Assembly: GCA_015494815.1 (NCBI GenBank) | Contig: WGAK01000207.1 | Span: 1 to 6,825 of the forward strand | DNA from: Anaerolineales bacterium | GTDB taxonomy: Bacteria; Chloroflexota; Anaerolineae; Anaerolineales; DRMV01 | Reading direction: 5' to 3' | Length of the DNA: 6,825 nt | Notes under the pieces: generated by a model | Seen by the model: the letters and a program-made list of their open reading frames with translations, nothing else | The model's database searches: none | What the model was told of the DNA's origin: nothing | In this document: piece by piece, positions 1 to 4,604 of the stretch | Layout: each line of letters starts with the position of its first letter | Position numbering within the stretch: the first letter of the stretch is position 1 | Translations under genes and position numbers: made by a program

Positions 1-39
1 GGATGATGCCCGACCATCTTCCCCCAAGGAGGCCATAGG

Positions 40-597
40 ATGCAAGGAAAAGGCATGGGCCTGTTTTTCGTCGGCCTGGCCGGTGTGATTGTGCTGGCTG
101 CAGGCGGTTTCATGGCCGCGGGCTATGTCTCGGGCCAGGTGGGCCTGGCCGGGGCCGTGCTGGGTTTCATCTTGTTTGGACTGGTGCCTGCGGCCGTGGC
201 CGCGGGCGTGGGCGTCTTTCTGCTGCTTCAGGCCCGCCGTCGCGCGGCCGAGCGCCAGCGGGCGCAGCAATTGGAACGCCTGTTGGGCATGATTCGGGCC
301 CGGGGCCAGGTGCCCGTGGACCAAATCATGCTGGAGTTGCACATGGACCGCCAGGCCGTGCAGAACGCCATCTACGAACTGGTCAGCCTGGGCCTGTTTA
401 CGGGCTACATTGATTGGGAGCGGATGGTCTTCTACACGGCCGACGCGAGCAAAGTCGGCAGCACCACCTGCCCCAACTGCGGCGGCCAGCGGGAGTTCGT
501 GGGGCAGGGCATCGTGCGTTGCCCTTACTGCGGCGCTACGCTGTTCATCCCGCCGGGGCAGGGCGCGCCGACGGCTTCGTCTGCGACCACGGCCTGA
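40..597 (+). CDS. Membrane protein with winged-helix-like region and C-terminal zinc ribbon
   Basis: This 185-residue protein is not one I can name. Two hydrophobic stretches (about residues 7-30 and 36-64) should cross the membrane. A basic, Arg-rich segment (66-80) then leads into a soluble part. Residues about 76-133 read like a small winged-helix or PCI-type domain: a first helix QLERLLGMIRARG, then a second helix region DRQAVQNAIYELVSLGLF, then a short strand pair ending WERMVFYT. A rubredoxin-like zinc ribbon follows, with C144/C147 and C161/C164 as CPNCG and CPYCG, and the tail is low-complexity. The start is chosen from AAGGAGG at 26-32, seven bases before the ATG. A second ATG at 55 also has a weaker AAGGA and would remove five residues. 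A membrane-tethered sensor, regulator or scaffold is possible, but no catalytic motif is visible. Confidence 0.85.
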   Translation: MQGKGMGLFFVGLAGVIVLAAGGFMAAGYVSGQVGLAGAVLGFILFGLVPAAVAAGVGVFLLLQARRRAAERQRAQQLERLLGMIRARGQVPVDQIMLELHMDRQAVQNAIYELVSLGLFTGYIDWERMVFYTADASKVGSTTCPNCGGQREFVGQGIVRCPYCGATLFIPPGQGAPTASSATTA

Positions 598-599
598 AC

Positions 600-640
600 G
601 CCGGGGCGCTGCTGTCGCCGCACCCCGGCCATTGCGTTTT
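600..640 (+). terminator. Possible weak intrinsic terminator after the zinc-ribbon gene
   Basis: GCCGGGG (600-606) and CCCCGGC (623-629) form a perfect 7-bp stem with a 16-nt loop, just after the stop of the first gene. A TTTT run lies at 637-640, but seven bases separate it from the stem, which is poor for an intrinsic terminator. Partial termination or none is equally likely, so the next gene may be co-transcribed. Confidence 0.3.
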
Positions 641-655
641 CGTTGACCCCCACCG

Positions 656-662
656 AAAGGAG
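656..662 (+). promoter_or_regulatory. Ribosome binding site deciding the hydrolase start
   Basis: AAAGGAG lies 11 bases before the ATG at 674. An in-frame GTG at 662 overlaps the site itself and so is an unlikely start. This supports translation from 674, with the protein beginning MNKPWLRR. Confidence 0.7.
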
Positions 663-673
663 TGTGTTGCATT

Positions 674-1600
674 ATGAACAAACCCTGGCTGCGTCGGCTG
701 GGCCTGGGGCTCATCGCCCTGCTGGCCGTGCTGTATCTGTGGCCCACCCCGCGGGCTTCGTTCGCCGACCTGGCCGACCGGGTCGAACCGGCCCAGCGGC
801 AGGCCTTTCTGGATTTCCGCGCCGCGCATCCCCCGCGCACGCTGGAGGTGGATGGGCAGTCGTGGGAGTACATCGTCATGGGCGCCGGGCCCGAGACTGT
901 GCTTTTCTTGCCGGGCACCACGGGCTCGGCCGATATCTGGTGGCAGCAGATGACCGCGCTGGCCCCCGACTTCCGGGTCATCAGCGTGACCTATCCCGCG
1001 GCCGACGGCCTGGAGGGCCTCAGCCGAGGCGTGATGGCCATCCTGGACGCGGAAGGCGTCACGCGTGCCCATGTGGTGGGCTCATCGCTGGGCGGCTATC
1101 TGGCGCAATACCTGCTGCGCACCCACCCCGACCGGGTGGAGCGGCTGGTGCTGGGCAATACCTTCCCGCCCAACGATGTGCTGCGGGCCAAAAACGAGGG
1201 CTTGATTCGGCTGCTGCCCTGGTTGCCCGAATGGCTGGTGATGCGTTTCTTGCGGCAGGGCATTGAGACCAAGTTGTACCCCGCGTCGGGCTATTCCGAA
1301 TTCTTGCGCGCCTATCTGCTGGAGCAAGTCAGTGGGCGCCTGAGCAAGGCGCAGGTCATTGCCCGAGCGCGTGCGGACATCGAAGCCTTTGAGCCGCCCG
1401 ACCCGGCAGCCCTGGGGGTGCCCGTGCTCATCATCGAAGCCGACAACGACCCCCTGGTGGAGCCGGCCTTGCGGGCCCAACTCAAGGCCACTTATCCCAC
1501 GGCCACGGTGCACACGCTGCACGAGGTGGGACACTTCCCGTACTTCAGCGCGGCCGACCAATATACGCCGTTGCTACAGGCCTTTTTGCAGCAGCCGTAG
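674..1600 (+). CDS. Membrane-anchored alpha/beta hydrolase (maspardin-like)
   Basis: This is a 308-residue alpha/beta-hydrolase-fold protein. Residues 5-23 (WLRRLGLGLIALLAVLYLW) form a basic-then-hydrophobic N-terminus with no clear cleavage site. That predicts a signal anchor and a catalytic domain outside the cytoplasmic membrane. The core runs from about residue 65 to the end. FLPGTTGS (78-85) is the oxyanion-hole loop, GSSLG (136-140) is the nucleophile elbow with S138, and EADNDPL supplies the acid, most likely D259. GHFPYF supplies H287, so the triad is complete. Residues about 165-245 are a helical cap. The elbow plus the following LVLGNTFPP and the WLP-containing cap start recall the maspardin (SPG21) branch, an impression from memory rather than an alignment. 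The substrate is unknown: an esterase, lipase or other hydrolase role is possible. It lies 76 bp after the preceding gene and may share its transcript. Confidence 0.94.
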   Translation: MNKPWLRRLGLGLIALLAVLYLWPTPRASFADLADRVEPAQRQAFLDFRAAHPPRTLEVDGQSWEYIVMGAGPETVLFLPGTTGSADIWWQQMTALAPDFRVISVTYPAADGLEGLSRGVMAILDAEGVTRAHVVGSSLGGYLAQYLLRTHPDRVERLVLGNTFPPNDVLRAKNEGLIRLLPWLPEWLVMRFLRQGIETKLYPASGYSEFLRAYLLEQVSGRLSKAQVIARARADIEAFEPPDPAALGVPVLIIEADNDPLVEPALRAQLKATYPTATVHTLHEVGHFPYFSAADQYTPLLQAFLQQP

Positions 1601-1607
1601 GGGCGTT

Positions 1608-1637
1608 TTAACAGTTTTCTAATCTCGCGCTTACATT
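1608..1637 (+). promoter_or_regulatory. Candidate promoter for the Hsp20 gene
   Basis: TTAACA at 1608-1613 matches five of six bases of the -35 consensus, and TACATT at 1632-1637 matches four of six bases of the -10, with an 18-bp spacer. This AT-rich stretch stands out from its GC-rich surroundings. Transcription would start near 1644, giving a leader of about 80 nt. A rival reading uses the direct repeats at 1630-1647 as an activator site, with TAAAGA at 1656-1661 as a poor -10. Confidence 0.5.
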
Positions 1638-1647
1638 TTTCTTACAT
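1630..1647 (+). repeat. Direct repeat CTTACAT-N4-CTTACAT, possible response-regulator site
   Basis: Two perfect copies of CTTACAT begin at 1630 and 1641, exactly 11 bp apart, so they lie on the same face of the helix. Two degenerate copies continue the phase upstream, CTAATCT at 1619 and TTAACAG at 1608. Direct repeats phased at 11 bp are the usual site design of PhoB/OmpR-family regulators, and TTAACA-like units resemble Pho boxes of Gram-positive bacteria. Which regulator binds, if any, is an inference. Confidence 0.45.
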
Positions 1648-1664
1648 CGTTGGCGTAAAGAAAA

Positions 1665-1709
1665 GGGTGCCGGGGCCGAAGAAGCGTCGGCACCCTGGCC
1701 ATCCCAGGG
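1665..1709 (+). promoter_or_regulatory. Two mutually exclusive hairpins in the Hsp20 leader
   Basis: GGGTGCCG (1665-1672) pairs perfectly with CGGCACCC (1688-1695) around a 15-nt loop. CCCTGG (1693-1698) pairs perfectly with CCAGGG (1704-1709) around a 5-nt loop. The two stems share bases 1693-1695, so both cannot form completely at once. The second ends five bases before the ribosome binding site at 1714. A role in heat control of translation is possible, but neither stem covers the ribosome binding site itself and no ROSE or fourU motif is seen. Confidence 0.4.
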
Positions 1710-1725
1710 ACACAGGAGGTGAGCC

Positions 1726-2178
1726 ATGCTGATGCGGTGGGAGCCTCTGCGCGATGTGCTGACCCTGCAGCGGACGATGGATCGCTTCCTGGATGAGTTC
1801 TTGGGCCGGCCGTTGGCGCAGGTGGAGGCCTCGTGGGTGCTGACCCCGCACATTGACCTGTATGAGACCGATGACGCCATCGTGCTCAAGGCGACGGTGC
1901 CGGGTGTGAAGCCCGATGACTTGCAAATCAGCATCACGGGCGATGTGTTGACCCTGCGGGGTGAAGTGCGCGAAGACGCGGAAGAAGAAGGGGCCACCTA
2001 CTACCTGCGGGAGCGCCGCTACGGTTCCTTCAGCCGCAGCATTCGCCTGCCGGCGCCCGTGGTGGCCGACGAAGCCGAAGCCACTTTCGAGCACGGTGTG
2101 CTGACCCTGGTGCTGCCCAAGGCCGAGGAAGCCCGACCGAAGATTATCGAGGTCAAGGGCAAGAAGAGCAAGAAGTAA
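1726..2178 (+). CDS. Small heat-shock protein, Hsp20/alpha-crystallin family
   Basis: This 150-residue protein has the normal length and layout of a bacterial Hsp20, an ATP-independent cytoplasmic holdase that binds unfolding proteins as large oligomers and passes them to DnaK or other refolding machinery. A short N-terminal arm (WEPLRDVLTLQRTMDRFLDEF, residues 5-25) precedes the alpha-crystallin domain at about residues 37-133. The domain begins with PHIDLYETDD and ends with the family signature GVLTLVLPK (124-132). The C-terminal tail holds an I-x-V motif (I141-E142-V143), the usual contact that links dimers into oligomers, and then a Lys-rich end. The start follows from AGGAGG at 1714-1719, six bases before the ATG; the next ATG at 1732 is too far away. 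Its own promoter and terminator suggest a single-gene transcript. No CIRCE element is present. Confidence 0.97.
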   Translation: MLMRWEPLRDVLTLQRTMDRFLDEFLGRPLAQVEASWVLTPHIDLYETDDAIVLKATVPGVKPDDLQISITGDVLTLRGEVREDAEEEGATYYLRERRYGSFSRSIRLPAPVVADEAEATFEHGVLTLVLPKAEEARPKIIEVKGKKSKK

Positions 2179-2194
2179 GCCCCACTCCTCCCCA

Positions 2195-2216
2195 ACGGTC
2201 GGCCGAGGCTGACCGT
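2195..2216 (+). other. Hairpin between Hsp20 gene and its terminator
   Basis: ACGGTC (2195-2200) pairs perfectly with GACCGT (2211-2216) around a 10-nt loop. It lies directly before the main terminator stem and has no T-run of its own. It may help protect the 3' end of the Hsp20 mRNA or simply be chance. Confidence 0.35.
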
Positions 2217-2217
2217 C

Positions 2218-2250
2218 GCCACCCAGGGGATGCCCCTGGGTGGCCCTTTT
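2218..2250 (+). terminator. Strong intrinsic terminator of the Hsp20 gene
   Basis: GCCACCCAGGGG (2218-2229) and CCCCTGGGTGGC (2233-2244) form a perfect 12-bp GC-rich stem with a 3-nt ATG loop, followed by CC and TTTT at 2247-2250. This is the clearest terminator in the window. There is no A-run on the left side, so it should work only on plus-strand transcription. Confidence 0.88.
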
Positions 2251-2262
2251 GAATGTCACGGG

Positions 2263-2271
2263 TGGTATAAT
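2263..2271 (+). promoter_or_regulatory. Extended -10 promoter of the FmdB-type gene
   Basis: TGGTATAAT is a perfect extended -10 element (TGnTATAAT). No good -35 is present at the usual distance, where the sequence is the terminator stem and T-run of the preceding gene; an extended -10 can work without one. The core also sits in an 11-bp odd palindrome, GGTATAATACC. Transcription would start near 2278, about 55 bases before the start codon. Confidence 0.7.
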
Positions 2272-2322
2272 ACCGCCCTGCGGCGTGACCAACGACGCGC
2301 AGCATCGCGCCTGGCGGCGCGT

Positions 2323-2328
2323 GGGAGG
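2323..2328 (+). promoter_or_regulatory. Ribosome binding site deciding the FmdB-type start
   Basis: GGGAGG lies five bases before the ATG at 2334. An in-frame GTG at 2328 overlaps this site, so it is not a credible start. The ATG gives the family-typical N-terminus MPTYTFRC. Confidence 0.75.
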
Positions 2329-2333
2329 TGCGT

Positions 2334-2642
2334 ATGCCCACTTACACCTTTCGGTGCGAAACCTGTGGCCTGGTGTTCGACAAGTTCTTGTCGTTTCACG
2401 ACGACCAAAGCCGGGTGACCTGTCCCAACGGTCACCCGACGGTGCATCGCGTCTTTCGGCCGCCCGCGGTGGTGTTCAAGGGCAGTGGCTTCTATGTCAC
2501 CGACAACCGGGGCACCAACAGCGGCAGCAAACCGGCCACCAAGACCGCGACCAAGGCCGAAACCAAAACCGCGGCCAAGGAAACCTCGACCGCGGCGTCC
2601 AAGGCGGGCTCCAACGGCGGCACGGCATCCCACGCGGATTGA
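2334..2642 (+). CDS. FmdB-type zinc-ribbon protein with basic low-complexity tail
   Basis: This 102-residue protein begins MPTYTFRCETCG, the hallmark opening of the FmdB zinc-ribbon family, whose members are small putative regulatory proteins of largely unproven function. The zinc ligands would be C8 and C11 in the first knuckle and C30 with H34 (CPNGH) in the second; the more usual second knuckle is CPxC. The family's conserved VVFKGSGFYVTD segment follows at 47-57. Residues about 62-102 are a tail rich in Lys, Thr and Ala made of loosely repeated TK, TKA and AKE units, resembling histone H1-like tails. The gene has its own extended -10 promoter and runs convergently into the NERD-like gene, with only 27 bp between stop codons. 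That gap has no T-run, so no clear terminator is seen. A role in metal, redox or transcription control is a guess. Confidence 0.92.
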   Translation: MPTYTFRCETCGLVFDKFLSFHDDQSRVTCPNGHPTVHRVFRPPAVVFKGSGFYVTDNRGTNSGSKPATKTATKAETKTAAKETSTAASKAGSNGGTASHAD

Positions 2643-2669
2643 GCCGGGCCCGCGCCGGGGGCTGCGCTC

Positions 2670-3407
2670 TCAAGTTGCGTCGGCCCGCTTGCGCTCCTTG
2701 GGGGGCGTGTACAAGACCAGCGCATCCCGCACGCGCTTGACCTGCTCGGGGGTCAGGCGCTTTTGTTTGAGCCGCTCGCGGAAGAACTTTTTCAGGCCCT
2801 CGGGCTTGAGCGCGGGCACAGGCGCGTCGTCCACCTCGACCAGTTCGGCCTGGGGGTGGGTGAAGACCAGCACCGCCTCGATGGGCACGGCCGCAGCCTC
2901 TTCCTCCCCCAGTGCCTCGGCCAGGGCCTGCCGCAGCAATTTGACCTCTTCGCGCACCTCCACATCGGGCCGCCCCAGGCCCTCTTGCGCGAACAGGCGC
3001 AGGTACCACAACACCGGGCCGCCCTGCTGACGCCACTTGCCCTTGCGATAGCGAATGCGTCCCCGCTGATATTTGATGATGAGCACCCACACCCCCGAGG
3101 GGCCAATGATGACATGCCCTGCGGGGGTGGCGTAGTGATACAGCACATGCTTGTCGCCCAGTCCTTTGAGGGCCTGGTCCAAAATCTGGTCGGCCCGCGG
3201 GCGTCGGCCGTAGCGGTTGCCGAAATAGATGCCCACCTGCGAGACCAGAAACCCCACGATGAGGATGACGAAGGCCCAGGTCACGGCCTGCGGCGCGGCG
3301 AAGGTCAAATAGATGCCCACCGCGAACAACACCAGCCCGGCCAGGCTGGTGTATTGGGCCACCTTCAGTTGTTTTTGCAAGAAGTCGCGGTTGAGAATGC
3401 TGCGCAT
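2670..3407 (-). CDS. Two-TM membrane protein with degenerate NERD (nuclease-related) domain
   Basis: This is a 245-residue protein. Two membrane segments lie at about residues 19-37 and 43-63, leaving the rest in the cytoplasm. Residues about 74-120 match the NERD pattern: LDQALKGLGDKHVLYH, then HVIIGPSGVWVLIIK, a Gly and a short strand. Later, IEAVLVFTHPQAEL (176-189) fits the usual closing strand of the domain. Typical NERD proteins carry an Asp before HVVVGP and a Glu-Thr-Lys triplet after the Gly-Val strand. Here those positions are G97 and I110-I111-K112, so only the Lys remains and nuclease activity is doubtful. The last 40 residues are basic and charged. The start follows from AAGGA (3414-3418), six bases away, inside the end of plsX. 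The gap to the plsX stop is 3 bp, so the two are surely co-transcribed and probably translationally coupled. A structural or nucleic-acid-binding role is possible. Confidence 0.85.
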   Translation of the reverse strand: MRSILNRDFLQKQLKVAQYTSLAGLVLFAVGIYLTFAAPQAVTWAFVILIVGFLVSQVGIYFGNRYGRRPRADQILDQALKGLGDKHVLYHYATPAGHVIIGPSGVWVLIIKYQRGRIRYRKGKWRQQGGPVLWYLRLFAQEGLGRPDVEVREEVKLLRQALAEALGEEEAAAVPIEAVLVFTHPQAELVEVDDAPVPALKPEGLKKFFRERLKQKRLTPEQVKRVRDALVLYTPPKERKRADAT

Positions 3408-3410
3408 GGC

Positions 3411-4427
3411 CTATCCTTGGGTGGGGTTGGGGGAACGCAAGCGGGCGGCAATGCCGGCGGCCAATTGCTCCAGCAAGCGCACCTGCACGGCCTCACGCGC
3501 GGTGCGCAGCGCGGCCACCAGGGCCCGCGCATCCGAGCGGCCGTGGCCGACGAACACCAGGCCGTTGATACCCAGCAGGGGCGCCGCGCCGGCCTCGCTG
3601 GGGTCGAGCATGGTCTTGAGGCGTCCGAAGGCCGGTTTGGCCAGCAGCGCGCCTACTTTGGTGCGGGCCGAGGCCATGAGCGCGTCCTTGAGCACATCCA
3701 CCAGCAGGCCCACCACGGCCTCGCTGGTCTTCAAGAAGACATTGCCCGTAAACCCGTCGGTGACCACCACATCCGCGACGCCGGCGAAGACCTCTTTGGG
3801 CTCCACATTGCCGATGAAGTTCAATCCGCTGGTCTCCAGCAGCGGGTAAGTGGCCTTGACCAGGTCGTTGCCCTTGCCGGCCTCTTCGCCGTTGGACAGC
3901 AGGCCCACGCGCGGCCGGGCCCGGCCCAAGACCTGTTCCGCATAAATCGAGGCCATGATGGCGAACTGCAGCAGATATTCGGGCTTGCACTCCGCGTTGG
4001 CGCCGATGTCCATCACCAGCGTGCGCGCCCCGCGGGTGGGAAACGCGCCCATGAGGCCCGGCCGGCGCACGCCGCGGATGCGGCCCAGGATGAAGAGCGC
4101 GTTGGCCAGCGCGCCGCCCGTGTTGCCCGCGGTGACGAACGCGTCGGCCCGCCCTTCCTTGACCATGCGCATGCCCACGGCCATCGAGGTGTTGGGCTTG
4201 CGGCGTACGGTTTCGCCGGGCTTGTCGGTCATGGCAAAGACTTCGGGCGCGTGCACCAGCACCACATTGTCGGGCGGTTGCAGCGCCTCCAGCAGGGGGC
4301 GCAGGCGCGATTCCTGGCCCACCAGGTAGAAAGTGTCTTCGGGCCAGCGCCGCGCGGCTTCGACCACCGCGTGGACCTCGGGCTCGGGGTGGGCATCGCT
4401 GCCCATCGCGTCCAAAACCAGGCGCAT
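3411..4427 (-). CDS. plsX: Phosphate acyltransferase PlsX
   Basis: PlsX makes acyl phosphate from acyl-ACP and inorganic phosphate, and PlsY uses that product to acylate glycerol-3-phosphate, the first step of bacterial phospholipid synthesis. It is a peripheral enzyme at the cytoplasmic membrane. The 338-residue length is normal. Family landmarks appear in order: LDAMGSD (5-11; DAMGGD is usual), TAGNTGGALA (99-108), MDIGAN (139-144), LLSNGEEAGKGN (176-187), FIGNVEP (204-210), VVVTDGFTGNVFLKT (220-234) and PLLGINGLVFVGHG (283-296). The start has GAGGAG six bases upstream. In many bacteria plsX sits with rpmF, fapR or fab genes. Here it is followed instead by a NERD-like membrane gene and diverges from a carbamoyltransferase operon, so none of the usual fatty-acid partners are visible. 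Confidence 0.98.
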   Translation of the reverse strand: MRLVLDAMGSDAHPEPEVHAVVEAARRWPEDTFYLVGQESRLRPLLEALQPPDNVVLVHAPEVFAMTDKPGETVRRKPNTSMAVGMRMVKEGRADAFVTAGNTGGALANALFILGRIRGVRRPGLMGAFPTRGARTLVMDIGANAECKPEYLLQFAIMASIYAEQVLGRARPRVGLLSNGEEAGKGNDLVKATYPLLETSGLNFIGNVEPKEVFAGVADVVVTDGFTGNVFLKTSEAVVGLLVDVLKDALMASARTKVGALLAKPAFGRLKTMLDPSEAGAAPLLGINGLVFVGHGRSDARALVAALRTAREAVQVRLLEQLAAGIAARLRSPNPTQG

Positions 4428-4485
4428 GAACGGCTCCTCAAAGGTGGGGATGGCCTCCGCTGGGGCCCAGGGGGCTGTGGGATTG

Positions 4486-4518
4486 CATTATACCGCGTTT
4501 CAGGGGGGTAGTATAATG
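4486..4518. promoter_or_regulatory. Symmetric divergent promoter between plsX and the carbamoyltransferase operon
   Basis: CATTATAC (4486-4493) and GTATAATG (4511-4518) form a perfect 8-bp inverted repeat 17 bp apart. The right arm holds TATAAT for the plus strand (4512-4517), and the left arm holds TATAAT for the minus strand (4487-4492). Each arm lies where the other direction's -35 is expected: TTATAC at 4488-4493 is 18 bp before the plus -10, and the same holds in mirror image. Both -35 matches are poor. Predicted starts are near 4524 (plus) and 4480 (minus). Confidence 0.65.
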
Positions 4519-4543
4519 AGGCTGCTTCGCGGGTGCTCGTCCG

Positions 4544-4589
4544 CGCGGGCCTGGCCTGGCCCGCGGCGCGTCGGGGCCCTCACCTTTTT
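4544..4589 (+). promoter_or_regulatory. Leader hairpin and T-run before the carbamoyltransferase gene
   Basis: CGCGGGCC (4544-4551) pairs perfectly with GGCCCGCG (4558-4565) around TGGCCT. A TTTTT run follows at 4585-4589, only just before the ribosome binding site. The stem and T-run are 19 bases apart, so this is not a simple terminator. GGTG (4532-4535) could pair with CACC (4581-4584) to bring a larger structure up against the T-run. Attenuation is a speculation only. Confidence 0.3.
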
Positions 4590-4592
4590 GGC

Positions 4593-4598
4593 AGGAGG
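4593..4598 (+). promoter_or_regulatory. Ribosome binding site deciding the carbamoyltransferase start
   Basis: AGGAGG lies six bases before the ATG at 4605. An in-frame GTG at 4533 would add 24 residues (Arg- and Pro-rich) that do not resemble the family, so 4605 is preferred. Confidence 0.85.
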
Positions 4599-4604
4599 CC
4601 TATC

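Noticed and set aside
1..39. End of an upstream gene
   Set aside because: A frame ending in TAG at 36-38 would fit, but 12 codons are too few to support a call.
545..1072. Open frame of 175 codons on the minus strand
   Set aside because: It spans the end of one plus-strand gene and the start of the next, with no family resemblance.
1601..1725. CIRCE (HrcA operator), ROSE or fourU element for the Hsp20 gene
   Set aside because: No TTAGCACTC-N9-GAGTGCTAA pattern, no U-run facing AGGAGG and no ROSE-like U(U/C)GCU motif are seen.
1642..2292. Open frame of 216 codons on the minus strand
   Set aside because: It lies opposite the Hsp20 gene and runs through its terminator and leader hairpins.
2643..2669. 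Shared terminator between the convergent FmdB-type and NERD-like genes
   Set aside because: The 27-bp gap is GC-rich and offers only a 4-bp stem with no T-run on either strand.
2763..4511. Long open frame of 582 codons on the plus strand
   Set aside because: It lies antisense to plsX and the NERD-like gene, both with clear family motifs and ribosome binding sites. The His/Gly/Gln-rich product is typical of an antisense frame in GC-rich DNA.
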